Assembly: GCA_016785225.1 (NCBI GenBank)
Contig: JAFBJZ010000608.1
Coordinates: 310,001 to 374,000 of the forward strand
Length of the DNA stretch: 64,000 nt
Source: Psettodes erumei
Taxonomy: Eukaryota; Chordata; Actinopteri; Pleuronectiformes; Psettodidae
Reading direction: 5' to 3'
Position numbers and translations under genes: made by a program. Under the pieces are notes generated by a model. That model was not told the origin of the DNA and searched no databases. It saw only the letters and a program-made list of their open reading frames with translations. Below, piece after piece: positions 1 to 13,722 of the stretch; the stretch's first letter is position 1; each line of letters starts with the position of its first letter.

Positions 1-298
1 GTGCAAAATAGAGCTTCTCTTAGTAAAATACATTTTCTCTACACCTAAGTTCAGCAAATATACGGCTCAGACGAGAGTATGACTTCTATCGGATCCTATT
101 ACAGTCTACATGTTAATGATCAGTTATGTGTATATTTTCAAAGTGAGTGCTCGTGTGGAAGAGCCCTGTTTAACCAGTTAATCTTCGTGTATAATTCCAC
201 CAATGGCTTTCAGTTCACAGTGACTAAGAACCATAACAGATAAAAGAATAAAAATAAAAATAAAACCACGAATGAAAAGATGATCAAAACTCATAGTT
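1..298. other. Intergenic flank downstream of mta3
   Basis: AT-rich sequence with short A-rich runs near 240-270. I see no exon, RNA gene or recognisable repeat here. If mta3 has a long C-terminal form, its remaining exon or exons would lie here or beyond the left edge, but no continuation of the MTA family reading frame is recognisable in these bases. Confidence 0.5.
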
Positions 299-314
299 AT
301 GAGGACAGGCAGTC

Positions 315-320
315 TTTATT
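315..320 (-). terminator. Candidate poly(A) signal of mta3 (short form)
   Basis: AATAAA is read on the minus strand about 255 nt beyond the in-frame stop at 575-577. Its position supports a transcript that ends in this window with the short C terminus. It is a single hexamer and not proof of use. Confidence 0.45.
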
Positions 321-511
321 GGAAACAGGGGGTGGGAGAATACAAAAACCAAAATAATAATAATAACAATAATAAAAACAGAAAGAGAGACAGACGGGGA
401 GGGGGGGCAGAGATGGGGTTTGATGGTTGGGCAATCAGGGTGAAAAGGGGTGGCGAATGTGTTGGTGTGCTTGTGTATCTGTATGTCTGCATATATTGTG
501 TTCTGTCTGCA

Positions 512-518
<7 letters not shown>

Positions 519-567
<49 letters not shown>
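519..567. repeat. (GT)n microsatellite
   Basis: A pure GT run of about 25 units. On the mta3 transcript strand it is a CA repeat beginning eight bases after the short-form stop codon and about 34 bases inside a possible intron (donor at 599-600). Confidence 0.95.
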
Positions 568-568
<1 letters not shown>

Positions 569-574
569 CAGAAG

Positions 575-3500
575 TTAGGAGGAATTGAAAGAGCTCTTAC
601 ACTCTGCCTTTATGGCCCCACAGTTAATGGGGACAAAGGGCCGGCGCGCAGCACGGCGCAGCCTGATGATGTCACGGCACATGTGCCGGGCCAGCTTGGT
701 GAGGCGGGTGGCCTGCAGCAGGAAAGCCTGCTTGGTCTTCATGGAGGACTTGGGGCTGCCGCTGTTTCGCATCGGCACCATGTGGTTGGACTGGCGCGGA
801 GCGTGACCTCGTGAACGAGACTCCTGGGGAGAATGGGGGGAGAGGGCCGATGAGTACAGGTACTGATTAAAATAAACAAAAGCATTTTAGAAGCTTTAGA
901 AACCCTGTACACTTCCAGGTTACTTTCTGTTCCATTTGCCTCTACGTCAACATTGTATTTTAAAGTACTCTAATGTCAAAGACTAACGGGAAGATGTAGT
1001 TTAAGGAATAAGTAGTCATTGTGTCACTATGCATTAGAATTTTACTACAGAAGTATTTTATTTTTTAAATACAAATTCATGAAGAAAAAGCAAATGTGCA
1101 TGAACAATGTCCTCAGCTACCAGTTGAATATAGTCAAAAACAAATCAGCAATAAATCTTACCTTCATAAAGGTTAATTGAAGGTTGAAATAGGTTTTCAT
1201 TAAACTTTATGGTCACACTGGAGGCTACAACGTTAGCCCCCCCGTTTATATCCACAAGGGCAACTGCAGCTTTCAAACTGCTCATTAAGTTGAATCAACA
1301 TGTCTCTAAAACAGCTTCAGCAGAAAACAGATGATTATAATGTTTGTGAAAGTAGGATGAAGGTTATTTAATAAACCTGCATTAGATAAAGATTGTGTAG
1401 CGGCAGGAAAAGCACAAGTGTAATCAGTAACATCAATAATGGCTGCTCTGTTTGCATTAGCCTACACCAGGATTGTTGTGCATTATGCCTCACTGCGATG
1501 GCTTGGGAAGTGGCATTTCAATCAAAAAGGGCGATCATTTATGTGATCAGTTATAACTGTGCTTTCCCTCTTGAAAGGTGTGAAAATGGCTGTTCAGCCC
1601 AGAAAAAAGGAGGGAGTCTGAGTCTGAGTCCTGTGGAAACCAGTCTCTCACAGGAAAAAATCTGTGGTCAAAAAATGGACCTTGGTATATTGTCTCATTT
1701 CCTTACTACTATCATTCACCTCTCAACTTTTATATTACGATTATGTTTAACCTTGCATCAGCATGATACAAAATAAGGAAAAACTACAGTCACAGTGTCA
1801 ACGCTAGTTATATACTGCAAACTGTCCACTGTTGTGGATGTATAGATAAAAAAAACAAATTCTTAACCAGCCAGTTTTCTCACTAGAAAAACAGATTCCT
1901 GCAGACAAAGTGGCAGGTGTGTGAATCTATTAACAACTAATAAGTGAGATAGTGTATGTGATGTTCTGAGCTTGCTGAATAATTAATGCAGAAAGCTCAA
2001 ATCCTCACTTATATCATGTAGATCTTTTTTTTTTTTTTTTTTTTTTAAACAAAGCAGCGGTCTCAGACCACTGAAAATGGACAGAGGAATCAATATGCTT
2101 TCAGAATTGTGATCCTACAGAACCACGACGCAGGTCCTGGACCCCGGTTCACCCCTTCATGGCATCACATTTTCAGGCATGAGCTTACATTGCTTGCCGG
2201 ACTCGGGGAGGTCCTCTCCTCCGGGGCCTCTGCTCTGCTCGGCATCTTCAGACCACCGTACTTCTTCCAGTACATCCAGCAGGAAACACACAGGCGGCAC
2301 TGCATGTTTGGAGGCCCCCAGGAGTACCACTGGGCCGACTGCATGGCTGTTCGTATACAAAATGCATTAGTACAGTTAGAGGCAATCGCAGGAGAAAAAC
2401 AGTCTCAAGGCACTCAGATCCTCAATCGCTTTGCCACCATCCCCAGCGAATTATTTTATCAATATCCATCCACATTGAGGAGTCACAGTGGTTGCTTTGT
2501 TATCGAGGGATGAGGTTAGTACCTATAGACTTAACGAAATGAAAGAAAAAAAGAAAATGAGAGGATATAGCAGTGCTCCTGTCATCTGCATTTTGTTGGT
2601 TTTGATTCTGCTGAATTATTCTATTTCCTATCAAATCCAGATTGTGCTTTTTAACATTTTATTTGAACAAGAAATTAGACCACAATGTGTTGAAGGCCAC
2701 TGCTGCTTTAAAAAGCTTTGTACTTGCCAACCAGTGCAAGGCTTTTATTGTTAAGCAGCTTTGTTTCCCTGTGGCCAGAGTTAACAAAACAGGAGTTGTG
2801 CATTAAAAAGGTAGGCTACTAGTTGACTGATTAGTCCCTTGAAAAAAAATAAAAATAAAAACAAGGGTTATGAGAAAAGATTTACTTATGAAGCAAAAAA
2901 CATCAAATGTTGTGTTTGCAGCTCCTCAATTGTGAGAATTGTAAAATGAATAGCTTTAGGTTTTTGGACTGTTGTTGGACAAAACAAGCAATGTAAAGAC
3001 ATCACTTTGTGACACTGTGATGAGCATTTTCAATACTATCTGACAAGTTATCATGAAAAAAAAAATTCATAAACTTGACTTGGAGCTACTAGTAGTACAA
3101 TGTAGGTCCAGACTTCAGGAGCTAAAAGCGTCTTTTCACAGCACAACCCATTTTCATTACTTAACATCTTAATAAGAGTGTTGAGTGAAGGGAGATATTG
3201 ATCACTGGAAAACTAACAGCTGTCAAGATAAATAAGCAGACAAGCAGTGATGGTGGAAATTAAAGGAACACATCTCTGCTGGACTGTTAGCTGCATCTGT
3301 CTCCCATTCATTTCTAAATTACCCATGTTCACTGCCCTTGTGGTTTAATTTCACACACAGACAACAAAACTCACTGTAGCAGCTCTCGCAGGCTCTGCCC
3401 CCGCCCGCTGCGTGGTAGGCCCCGGGGCCTGCTCCGTTCACTGTCGCCATCTTGCCATTGGTCATAGAGATCTGGTTGGGGTTGGGTTTGTTACTGTTGG

Positions 3501-6500
3501 ATTTTAAAAAAAAAAAAAGAGGGAGATACGATTTAAGAAGACATTTAAGCTGCCTCTTGCAGTGCTTTATGTTTAAAAAAAAAAAAAATCAATATTTGCG
3601 CAAAAAATATAATAAAAGAAATTGCAGCAAGAAATACAGCAATCATGTTAACATCGACATCTGAAGGGACTTACTATGTGGGGATATAAACCTGCTTCAG
3701 TTTGCTCTCCGCCTCTGCTGCCTTCAGTCTCTTCTGCTCAGAGGAAAAGAGGAGGAAGGTACAGAAAAATCTTAAATTAACTTTAATAACCTGGAATTAT
3801 AATGACAGAAGGTGAAAAAGAATTTTTCCATCAAATTACATTTATTTTTTGACAATTTAAAAAAAGGTACCCCATGAAGATTTTGAGTAGTGTTTTTATG
3901 AGTGGGTCCCACTTTTATTTTTCCTTGTGTAAAAAGCAGCTTTGGACCAAGGACAAGGGTTCCTTAGCGTTCATCAAATTAAATCCAAAACCTTTTAGAG
4001 ACCTTTTTTTAATAAAACACAGAATATAATTCAATACTTTCTCATGGTCATAACAATCAAAGAAAACCAACTAGAGACAATAAGCTGACTTCAGTGCACA
4101 ATTCACTTTGAGACTATTAGAGTGTCCATATCACAAAAGAGAGAAAAACTTAACTGACACATTCTCACCTGTTGCACGTATCTGTCTGTGGTCTTCCACA
4201 TGTAGTAGTACTCTATGATACTGGTCAGAGACTTCCATGGCAGCTTCACAAGAGGAAAGAATAAAGGAGTGTGTGGGGAGGGGGGGTGGGGCAGACAGAG
4301 TACATTAATGATATTAATATATCATGGTCTTGCCATCTGGGTGCGAACGCCTTCGTGAATATTCATGAGCGTGAGGCATCATGACCGCAGAGGCTGCAAG
4401 CTACGGGCTTCACTCGGCTCTGAAAAAACACACTCTCGCATAGACACACACAGCAAGTCACGCATTTAATAAGTATTCATGAGCACCTGGTGTCACCGCG
4501 TGCACCCATATCCTGCCTTTATTGTACAGTATTGGTGGATGGGGAGAAGTAAAGTTCAGCAGAATCAAATAGTCCCCGCCCCCGCTCTCCCCCAGGCCAG
4601 AAAGGGGTCTGTTAAAATTGGTAATTTCATCTTTCACAGAGCAGCGGCCTTGAACAGTTTGAATTCATGCCTATTACAATGGAGCCTTATTGTGAGAAGT
4701 TTTTACTGTGGGGGAAACTTTTCAATGACTCCTGCAGCACAATCAAATGTCTCCATTCTCAAACTGGATGCTAAGTTAGTTTCATTAAAGTCATGGATTT
4801 CAACAAAAAACTAGCTTTCTCGGTGCGTTGGTCTCCTTTGGTCCACAGACTTAAATGTGATGCAGTGTGAAATCCCCAAATCAGCACTTTCAACTGCTTT
4901 GCTCCGCCCTCAGAGGGTGAACATTTTATGCTTGACAACAGAGCAACAGATACCTGACTTCCTCAGCTAAGGATAAATTGGATGTATAAAATGTTGCATG
5001 TTTTTTCTGCTCTTCTTTCATCCTCTAATGAGAGATAAAAAAAAAAATTAGGTTTGGACTCCAAAGGAAACAAAGGTGTAGGCACAGTTAGTGCTGCCTG
5101 AGACTGCTCAATCATGTAGAATCATAGTTATCATGGATAATAATGCAAAATTTAACATTAAAACATGCCTTGGAAAATACTAAAAAATGACTTCATGAAA
5201 ACAAAAATTTTAAATAATGAGTTTTCTTTACTGGACATTTATTCAAATCACCTTCGTACTTATGTCAGTTTGCTGAGGCAGATGATGACATCCTACAAAT
5301 TCCTGCTGATATGAATTAACAAGAGCCAACATGTGATCACGGCTATTAACAGACACTTACGAAGTCTTGTCGGATGTCGTTGAAGTCTTTTCCGTATTTC
5401 TCTAGGGCCTCTTCGAACATGGCGGCTTCCGATGCGCTCCACTCCTCCATCTCATCCCTGCAGAGCACCGGGCCGCCCGCCGGGACCAGTACACTCAGCG
5501 CACTGGACAGGTCGTAATTGTGACGATGCAGCGTGTCCATCGCGTGGAACTGCAGCCGAGGGACACGGGAAAGGAGTTATAATCTATCGCTTATAAGTCA
5601 TAAGTATTGCACAATGAGTGTGTCCAACTCACCAGTGTGATGTCTCGTGAGGCTGCGGCCGCACTCATGTGTAAGCTTGGCTGTCTGACTGAGCTGCTGC
5701 AGTCCAATGCTCGAGCAAAGGTCCCAACCGCGCTGAAAACATATGCATGTGAACAACCACGTACAATATAGGTTCAATCAAAGTGATTTTTTTGCACATC
5801 AGTGAACAGCATCATTGTTTTCTTTTCTGGACTTTTACTGAAAAATAAGCAGAAACAGACGCACAGCTCAAAATATGCTTGTGGTGATGAGGGGTAAAAA
5901 TGAGCTGTCCATACATTAAAGGCTACAATGGAAACAATTTAAACACGGTCTTTGTATTATTAATGCCATTTCCATCCATTTTTAATATCTGAAATAAACA
6001 GTGATACATTCACATAGTCTTTGAAGAATAAAAGTGAAAATAATGAGCCCTACTTACAGCATGAGTCATTCCTCAAACGACCAGAATGTGCATTTATTAT
6101 TTTTGCAGCCATACTTTGCATTATCATACACAAACAAAAGAAAATAACGGAGCTGAATACTGTATCACTTCACAGCAGGAAGGGTCATAAAGCGTCAACA
6201 CAAAGAATTGTTCCATCTGCACGTTAGTGAGAATTTAAGTAGCTGCAGCTGCAGACTGGAGGAGGCATCGGGTTCATAACATGCTGCTATCAGAGACTGG
6301 TCGGTTCGAGCGGGAGCGTGTCTGTGTAAATGTCGGAGGTGAAAGGTGCTTTACCGTGCAACCACGAGGAATTGGTCTATCTGTTTGTTGGTGAGCGGAC
6401 ACTCCGGATCCCACAGCTTCTCTTCTAGCTTTGACTGGTCCCTGTCATCTGCCTCACCTGCAGGGACACGGAGACAGCCGGTTATGGACAACAGCAGCTT

Positions 6501-7400
6501 CATCATCACAGGACGAAGGTGCAGAAACAGATTTATTATCCCCGGTCATCTGCTAGAAGTTCTGTTTCTCATAAACCTCAGGAATTTTTTTTTTTTTTCA
6601 AATCACATACACACACTAGAGATGTGGATAATGAGGCCACAGCACAACAACAAGCTTTGGCACAAATGTAAACAAAAAAAAAACAAAAACGAAAAAACCC
6701 TGTAGGTGTAATTAAACAAAGGCAAGTGAATCAGCTGGTGAGCAGCTCTGACTGACCCTCTTGTAGCATTTCAGGTACGTCTGCCTGAAAGCGCGGCCCC
6801 ACTCGGATCTCGCCTTTGTCAGCCAGCAGGGTCTTCTGTGTCGGGTCGTACACCAGCGAGTAGAAGAAGGTATCCTGGAGGAAGCAACACGCAGATTAGC
6901 AAAACACCGACTCGAATGTCAAACTCGTCTTCTGACTCTTACATTTTAACCTGAACCTTGAAGCTGTTTGTGAACACGTAATCCCCAGCTGCTGTATTAC
7001 AAAACAATCCTTATTATGATATCTACTGAACAGTTAGATGTTGGAATAAAAACAAGGTCAAAATCTGACTCTTTTGCTGAAACAAACAGAAAGGGAACAA
7101 GCAACGAAAATGTCAAATATTCTGCAGTCCCAGCTTCTTGAACAAGCAGATCTGCTGCTGTGATAATAAACTTAAGTGTTAGTGGTTGAGGTCTTGTTTG
7201 ACATGATGATGACAAATCAATCAAGTCTTTCTCTTTGGCTTACCTCTTTGTCAAGGTATGAAAGAACCGCTTCAGTCTCATTCAATAATGCGACACTGCA
7301 CTTCCCCCTAACAGAGAAAGAGAGAGTGTAAAACACACACACAGGAAGTGTTTGATGTTCACGGCTGGATGAGTGACCATGCAAGAGCACTGCCCGTAGA

Positions 7401-7495
<95 letters not shown>

Positions 7496-10400
7496 AGCAC
7501 CTGATGTGTGTCGCAGGTAGGCTCTCATACTGCCGGGAGAGGAAGAGCTCTCTGTGGCGAAGCTGGTGTTTCTGTTTTTCCGTGAGCTCTGTCTCTGTCG
7601 GGTTCTCCTTCTCCTCTTCCAGCTCCTCTGCAAAAACGTGCACACGGAGCAGAAAATTATTTCGACTAACATATTAAAGAAGCACTGGTGTCATTAAAAG
7701 GCAGCAACGGTCGCGATGCACCATCACAACAGCGGCTAACTCGTGACAGATAAATTACTGAGCCATGGATGACTGAAGTCACAAATGGTTTCAGCTAACT
7801 TTATCCATTTATCTCTCCAATTTCATACAAGGACCTTTAATGATATTTCATAACTGCTGGTAAAACGTGGAGCTCGGGGACTTCACAATCGTTAACTATT
7901 CTGCTGCCGTCTATTAAAGACACCAAAGCTATTATGCTCAAGACTATTACCAGAAAAGTAATTGTAAGAACGCAGCATTCATCTATAAATACTGCACTGC
8001 AGCAGAGTCAGCACATAAACATTTTTAAAATCACTGCGCAGGCACATACTTAATACATTAATTATCTGCTATCAGCAACTCATTTATTATTACACCAGTT
8101 GTTTTTACTCATTCCTGTTTAAAATCCTGCAGAAACCAACACTCCCCAGTTCCACTGTTCTCACATTTCACGCTTTAAGTTGCGTCACCAGATCTGCTTG
8201 TCACAAGGTTGTTGAATACCCCCCCACACACACACACACTCCAGAATAAGGAGTATCCAACCATTTTTGTAATTTTCCAACCATCTGACATCCACGGTGA
8301 CTTCATGCTGCGATCGGTCAGCTGTGTAGAAGTGAGAAATTAGCCGGGGTTTGAACTTTTTCCACATTTGTCACTTTTCCATGCGACCAATCAAGCGTGA
8401 CACAATGAACGTCTTGTAGGAGACGCTGTCTGAAAATGTGTAACGTTATCCCAACTTTTATACAATAAACCAACCCTTGGCTATGCCTTGACAGGCTGCC
8501 AACATATGCATTTTAAGCTGCAGCGTCAGATGAAATGTGCAGATGGGGACAACTTTTCACTTTCAAAGAGATTGGTGGTGTTGCACTTGTATGCAAAGAA
8601 GTGAAAAGAGAGCTTGAGAGAGAGAAGTTCAAACCTTGCATACGGCTCTTTCTGACCTAAGCAACCTTTGCCAACTGCAGAGTGAAGTTAAAAGTTAAGA
8701 ATGTGGAGTTAAAAATGGTTTTGAACGCTGCACAAACATCCATCAAGTACCATACGGCAAGGTGGGAAAGGTAGAGCGTGGCTTGGCTCATTTTGATCTT
8801 GGGCAAACAAAACACATGCAGATTTTGCTGACATGGCTCCAGAACAACCCTAATTCAGGATTAAACATTCATGGCAAGACCTTTTAATTTCCAATCTCGA
8901 CCTGGATCAGTAGTTCGGTAACACGAACTGACATTTCAGTCTTGACTCCAATAAACTCTCCACATTCAGTTTTATTTCTTTAAGTGGAAAGTGTTTTTCT
9001 CCTGTACTACTCTCAGCCATAAATTCTGTGAACTCCTTTTTCTTCAACAGTCTGGTAGGCAGCGTTAAATTTTATTGTCTCCTCTGCTGACCAGCTGGTA
9101 GACGACCGACTCCGAAGAGCTTGTTGAACCGGCACCGCACTGCGATCAATGCGCATGGCCCTGCAGATTGTACGGTTTGGATTTTGTGCTTCAGTTTGCT
9201 TCCTATTTACAGAGTCGAGCCAAATCAGCAAAACTGGTTTTACACAAACTGTTCGACCCACACACAAACACACGCACACACATACAGGCAGAGAAGCGCA
9301 TTTCGACACACAATATATTCCTGTCTTTCTTGTCGGTGCTGAGTCTCAGTCATGTGAATTTAATAAACCATTCTTCACTGGGTCTCCAGCTGCTGACTCC
9401 TCATCTCAATCACCCTACTCAAGAAAACTGTGAGATTGTTTTGGCACAGGGGAGTTTTTTTCCCTTTTAGTTTCAGAAAGCAACCGGTAATTGGTTTTAT
9501 TGTGAGCAACAGACCAGGTGAAACATCACTGGAAACAGGTAGAGGGCTTCCCACGCAGAATGACTGTTATTGTGATAACACCACCACCTTCCTTTCCCTC
9601 CGTCTTCAAACAGCCACACTCATGCTGCAATTCTCCCTCTCGGCAATGAGCAATTGAGAAATTTATTTATAAATATGAAGACTGGCACTCATATTTTTTA
9701 AATCACACCGGAGCGCCAAGTTATGTTTCACTGGCACCCCTCTCGTGGTGAATAAATGGTTGCGCTGTAGACTTGTGGCTGACATGAAGGGAAAAAAACA
9801 ACTTACTGACAGTAAATGTTACATTGTGAAAAGGACATGCTAAGTGGAAATGCTGCTGGAAATGTCTGCCTGAGTGACACACAGCAGAAGGCCCGTAATG
9901 ATGTTTTCACTCAGTTTGGAGAGCTGAAAACCCTTCACTTTCACACTGCTGCTGAAATGTCCATTAATCACTTAATAATTCATCAACAATTTTAATAATA
10001 AATACATCTGTCATTTATCAAGTATGTATGTCAAGAATTGACTGATGAAAGGATCTGTAGTTTTCTTAGCGTTGAAAATGAATTTGAGTAGAGATGCAAT
10101 TAACAATTATTTATTTATTTATTATTTATTAAATTCATTATTGGTTAATCTACCAATTATTTTCTGAAGCATTCGATTCATCATTTGGTCCATTCATATT
10201 TTTTTTAATCACTGAAGATGGTGTAGGATGGACTTCAAGACTAAAACTGTTAGAGAGCAAATAGCAGCAGTTATAAGCCTGGAGGCGTGATGATGACTCA
10301 CTTGCATGTTTGTCTGCGAGTTGGATGAGGCTGTGGGAGATGTCTCTTCTTCTGTAGAAACAAACCACCTTGGCCTCCACGTTCCCACTGGCCGTCTGAA

Positions 10401-13331
10401 ACACAAGAGAGAGCCAGAGATACAGGCTGACTGAAGGAGGAGGCAACACCTCCCTGAACAAACCCTTTAATTTCCCAGGAGACCCGGCTCCATTGTGCGT
10501 CCGTCAAGCTTTGCTGCTATGACAGGCTGACCAGGGCAGCAGCAGCACTTATGATCAGATGATTGATTGATTGTCTTGCTGTATAATTAAGCCGACAGGC
10601 TTAAAGATTCAGCTGGTATTAAATGCCGTGACTGATGGAGTGTGAATGGATGTGAGGGTACGAGGTTGGAGCAAACCGTTTCCGACTTTTGCTGCTTTTT
10701 GGGAAGTTGTAGGTACAGAGACAGCAGATGTATTTCACGACAGTGAAAGATACATGTCCAATCAACTGGCCTCGACAAAAAAAGAACATTTCAAGCTTCA
10801 TACAGGCAGCATCTGCTGCAGTGACACCGCAGGGAGTCCCTCTTTATTTCACCCACTACCTTTAATCACTTATAATAATTAATAATAATCACAATCTCTC
10901 CTGTCTTTATATTATAACGTAGAGCCTCAGGAAGACGCACTGAGACAGCCACTGATGTGATTTGACATTTTCTCTCCCACATCACCTGCTGAGGCATTTA
11001 TGTGAATGACTTATTGCAAATGCAACACAGGAAAAGCGTGCTTGTGTGGCATTTGAAGAATGTGAGGTAGTTCTGAATTGTTCTTAACTGACATATGTGA
11101 CAGGCTTCTAATGAAATATGTTAACGCAAACAACTCCACAAATGATCACACGTTGGGGAAGTTACTTTTTAAAACCCACTATCAGTTGAGGCCCAGTCTA
11201 GCAATAAACATGTTGCATCTTTAGTTCTGAAACCCTGATCCACTGAAATGTTCATTACAATCATGCCCCACACCAACAGAAAAAACCCATACAGCAGCAT
11301 TCATGGAATTTAGAAGACTGGAGAACATTTGACTCTTTTAAATCATATTATAAACACTTTCAGTCTCAAAATGCACAACACACACACACATCCACCACTG
11401 CAAATGGTAGACACATCAAGAACTATAAACATTTTTTTTTTTTTAAATATGACACACAAAACACTTCAGTACCTTGTTGAGTTCTTCTATCCGGCGGATC
11501 AGGTAAGGGTTACTGGAGGAGTTTTCAAAGAATACGTAATCTGCAAAAAAAAAAAAAAAAGAGAAAGAGACACACTGATCACGTCACTGTATCAGATAAC
11601 TACAATGCCAAATAACATTGACAACATTTCGTATATGAACAGTATATGAACCTCTGACTGTTTAAACAATGCAAAGGAAAATACGCATGGAGTCCAAGGT
11701 TTCCAAAGCCTGTGAAACAGTTGCCATATTGTCGTGATTTTAAGACAGATAAATTAACAGAGGCAGAGCAAAGTCATAACAGTTGACTGTGCAATGCACC
11801 TCAACAAAATTTGGCCTGAGGAGACAAGAATGCAGCATAGTTCAAGCGTGCCTGTGCAGAATATATGGTAACTTTAGCAAACTTCCACCCATGACAAATG
11901 CTGCCTTCAAGTGCTGCCTGAAATCTTGCAATTCACTATGTTCCACACACATAAGCCAGTGGGGAAGTAAATATATCAGAGCTGTCTAAGATTGACTTTC
12001 AGTTACATTCAGTGCATATAAGTATAATTGTTGTCTGCCTCTGGATTCAGAAAACGTTTATCCTCGTAGATGTAAAATGATGAATTACAGCCCTGACAGG
12101 GAAATTCTGTTCTTTAGTTTGTCTATCTGGCAATAACATGACTTCAGCTGGATTTAATTGATTGATTAATCGACTGAGAAAATTATTGTTAGCTGAAGCC
12201 CTAAATAGGACTGGTTATGTATGAAAGGACAACCTTATAAAAATGTTTCATGACCGTTTTTTTTATTACTTCTGACAGAAGAAACACTTCGATGCAAAAA
12301 GAATTTAAAGTTTAAGGAGTTCGTATTTACGGGGAGCCCTTGAAGGCAGCAGGCGCAATGCACTCGAGGTGAACATATGGACACCAAACGGATGTACTGA
12401 AACAAAACTGATACGGCAGCGATTAAAGCGCTGCCAGTAATGTCACCTGATCCGAGATGCTCCTTGATAATGCCACATGTCAAACATAGATGCCATTCAA
12501 GCCAAATCGCGGGCTCGATATGGCGCCGAAACTCCAGTGCGTGTGTGTGTGTGTGTGTGTGTGTGAATAAAAAGGCGTAAAGGTTTAATCCTCCCGACGA
12601 CGCGACGCCATGAAGCGAGACAATAATTTGATGTTGAATTCCAGGAGACTGCTAACGAGCTAGCTAGCCACTAAAGCCAAATTGCTAATTAGTCTCACAT
12701 GTGGCGAATTTAGGCGAACAGTGCAGTAATACCGGGCATCTAGTGCTACCAGGGTGGTTAGATGCACTGTTAAAGTAGCGTGAAACGAGCGCCCGAGTTG
12801 CAATAATGCTAATCAGTGAAGCCGCTGCTGGTGCTAACGTTAGCTAAATAAGGACTCGTACTAATGGCTGCATGCCAGAAGAGGCAAATACAAAGGCAGC
12901 CTCAGACTGTCCGGGGTAACATTTAACACCGTTTGAAACGCCATGTCTGGCCAAGAAGTCCCACTGCGTGTCGGTTTCCACTTTCCCAGGACCAAATGCC
13001 CCAAAACCACGGCGCTACAAAGGTGCCGACAACTGAAAAATGTTTACATTGTGAGCTAGCCATTTAGCAAGCTGGCGGCTAGCTGCTGTGGCCACGACAG
13101 ACGCGAGGCCTGACCCATTTTGGATCCCAAATATTTAGAATTTCTCACCTTCCTGTCCCGATTTAATGCATCTCTGTTGCCGTGACACAGCTGTACCTTG
13201 CTATTAAACGCAAACGATCTCAAATAACGCTGCATAATCCCCGAGGGGACGCAAAACGGGACGGGTTTCTGTTTGATAAAAAGATCCACATTGACATACA
13301 TACCTCCGACCCGGTACATGTTGGCCGCCAT
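575..13331 (-). CDS. mta3: mta3: metastasis-associated protein 3, NuRD corepressor subunit
   Basis: Coding exons in transcript order: 13304-13331, 11473-11540, 10302-10395, 7501-7627, 7244-7307, 6757-6874, 6355-6457, 5633-5732, 5361-5549, 4169-4243, 3675-3733, 3375-3493, 2189-2346, 823 down to 601 or 575. All have GT/AG borders and matching phases. The start MAANMYRVGD is that of the MTA family. Seen in order: BAH domain (about residues 1-145), ELM2 (about 146-255), SANT (about 264-316, with MEEWSASEA and EKYGKDFNDIRQDF) and a GATA-type finger with C377, C380, C398 and C401. MTA proteins scaffold HDAC1/2 in the nuclear NuRD complex through ELM2-SANT. The words NKPNPNQIS and AARRPFVPIN fit MTA3 better than MTA1 or MTA2. 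Reading straight to the stop at 575 gives 516 residues; splicing at a donor at 599-600 would give a longer protein. The C terminus is therefore uncertain. Confidence 0.93.
7404..7492. repeat. (GT)44 microsatellite abutting an mta3 splice donor
   Basis: An 89-bp uninterrupted GT run. On the mta3 transcript it is a CA repeat that starts at intron position +9 after the exon ending at 7501. It is the purest long microsatellite inside a gene here. Confidence 0.97.
7628..10301. other. Large mta3 intron, no gene recognised
   Basis: About 2.7 kb between the third and fourth mta3 coding exons. It holds short CA runs (near 8222 and 9258) and an AT-rich interspersed repeat copy near 10092-10192. Overlapping open frames near 9013-9470 on both strands resemble no family I know and appear to be chance. 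Confidence 0.6.
10092..10192 (+). repeat. Old interspersed repeat copy (family A)
   Basis: It carries GATGCAATTAACAATTATTT followed by a GGTTAATCTACCAATTATTTTC-like segment, the pattern of a short AT-rich repeat very common in fish genomes. Related copies are at 12150-12215, 23330-23407, 39561-39780 and 53093-53165. Recognised from memory of the family pattern, not by alignment. Confidence 0.5.
12150..12215 (-). repeat. Old interspersed repeat copy (family A), reversed
   Basis: Read on the minus strand it gives GGGCTTCAGCTAACAATAAT and then a CGATTAATCAATC segment, the same order of words as the copy at 39561. It lies in the first intron of mta3. Confidence 0.5.
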
Positions 13332-13630
13332 TTCTGCCCTCCCGGAGTGTAAACCATAAACTAAGAGAAATTGAATAAATTAACAATAATAAAAAAAAAC
13401 AATAAAACTCAGTTTCTTAAAAGATAAAAGGTGCGATAAATTATGATCGTCGAGACTCCAGATGTGCACCCGGTGGGGAGAATTTTGGCAATTCAAACCC
13501 CCCCCCTCCCCTTCCTGTTACGATTCACGGCACCCTTTTACAATACAGTGAACTCAACAGCAGCCAAAAGAAGTCGGATCAACCAGAAAAACCACTGACT
13601 GCTGACGTTGGGAGGGGGGCGCGCGCGCGC

Positions 13631-13722
<92 letters not shown>

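Noticed and set aside
1393..1776. A 127-codon open frame in an mta3 intron
   Set aside because: No family resemblance, no promoter or poly(A) context, and it lies on the strand opposite mta3 within an intron.
7217..7672. Open frames encoding (HT)n or (CV)n repeats
   Set aside because: They are translations of the GT/CA microsatellite joined to mta3 exon fragments; no real protein is implied.
9013..9470. Overlapping open frames on both strands in the large mta3 intron
   Set aside because: No MTA similarity, and the neighbouring mta3 exons join in phase without it.
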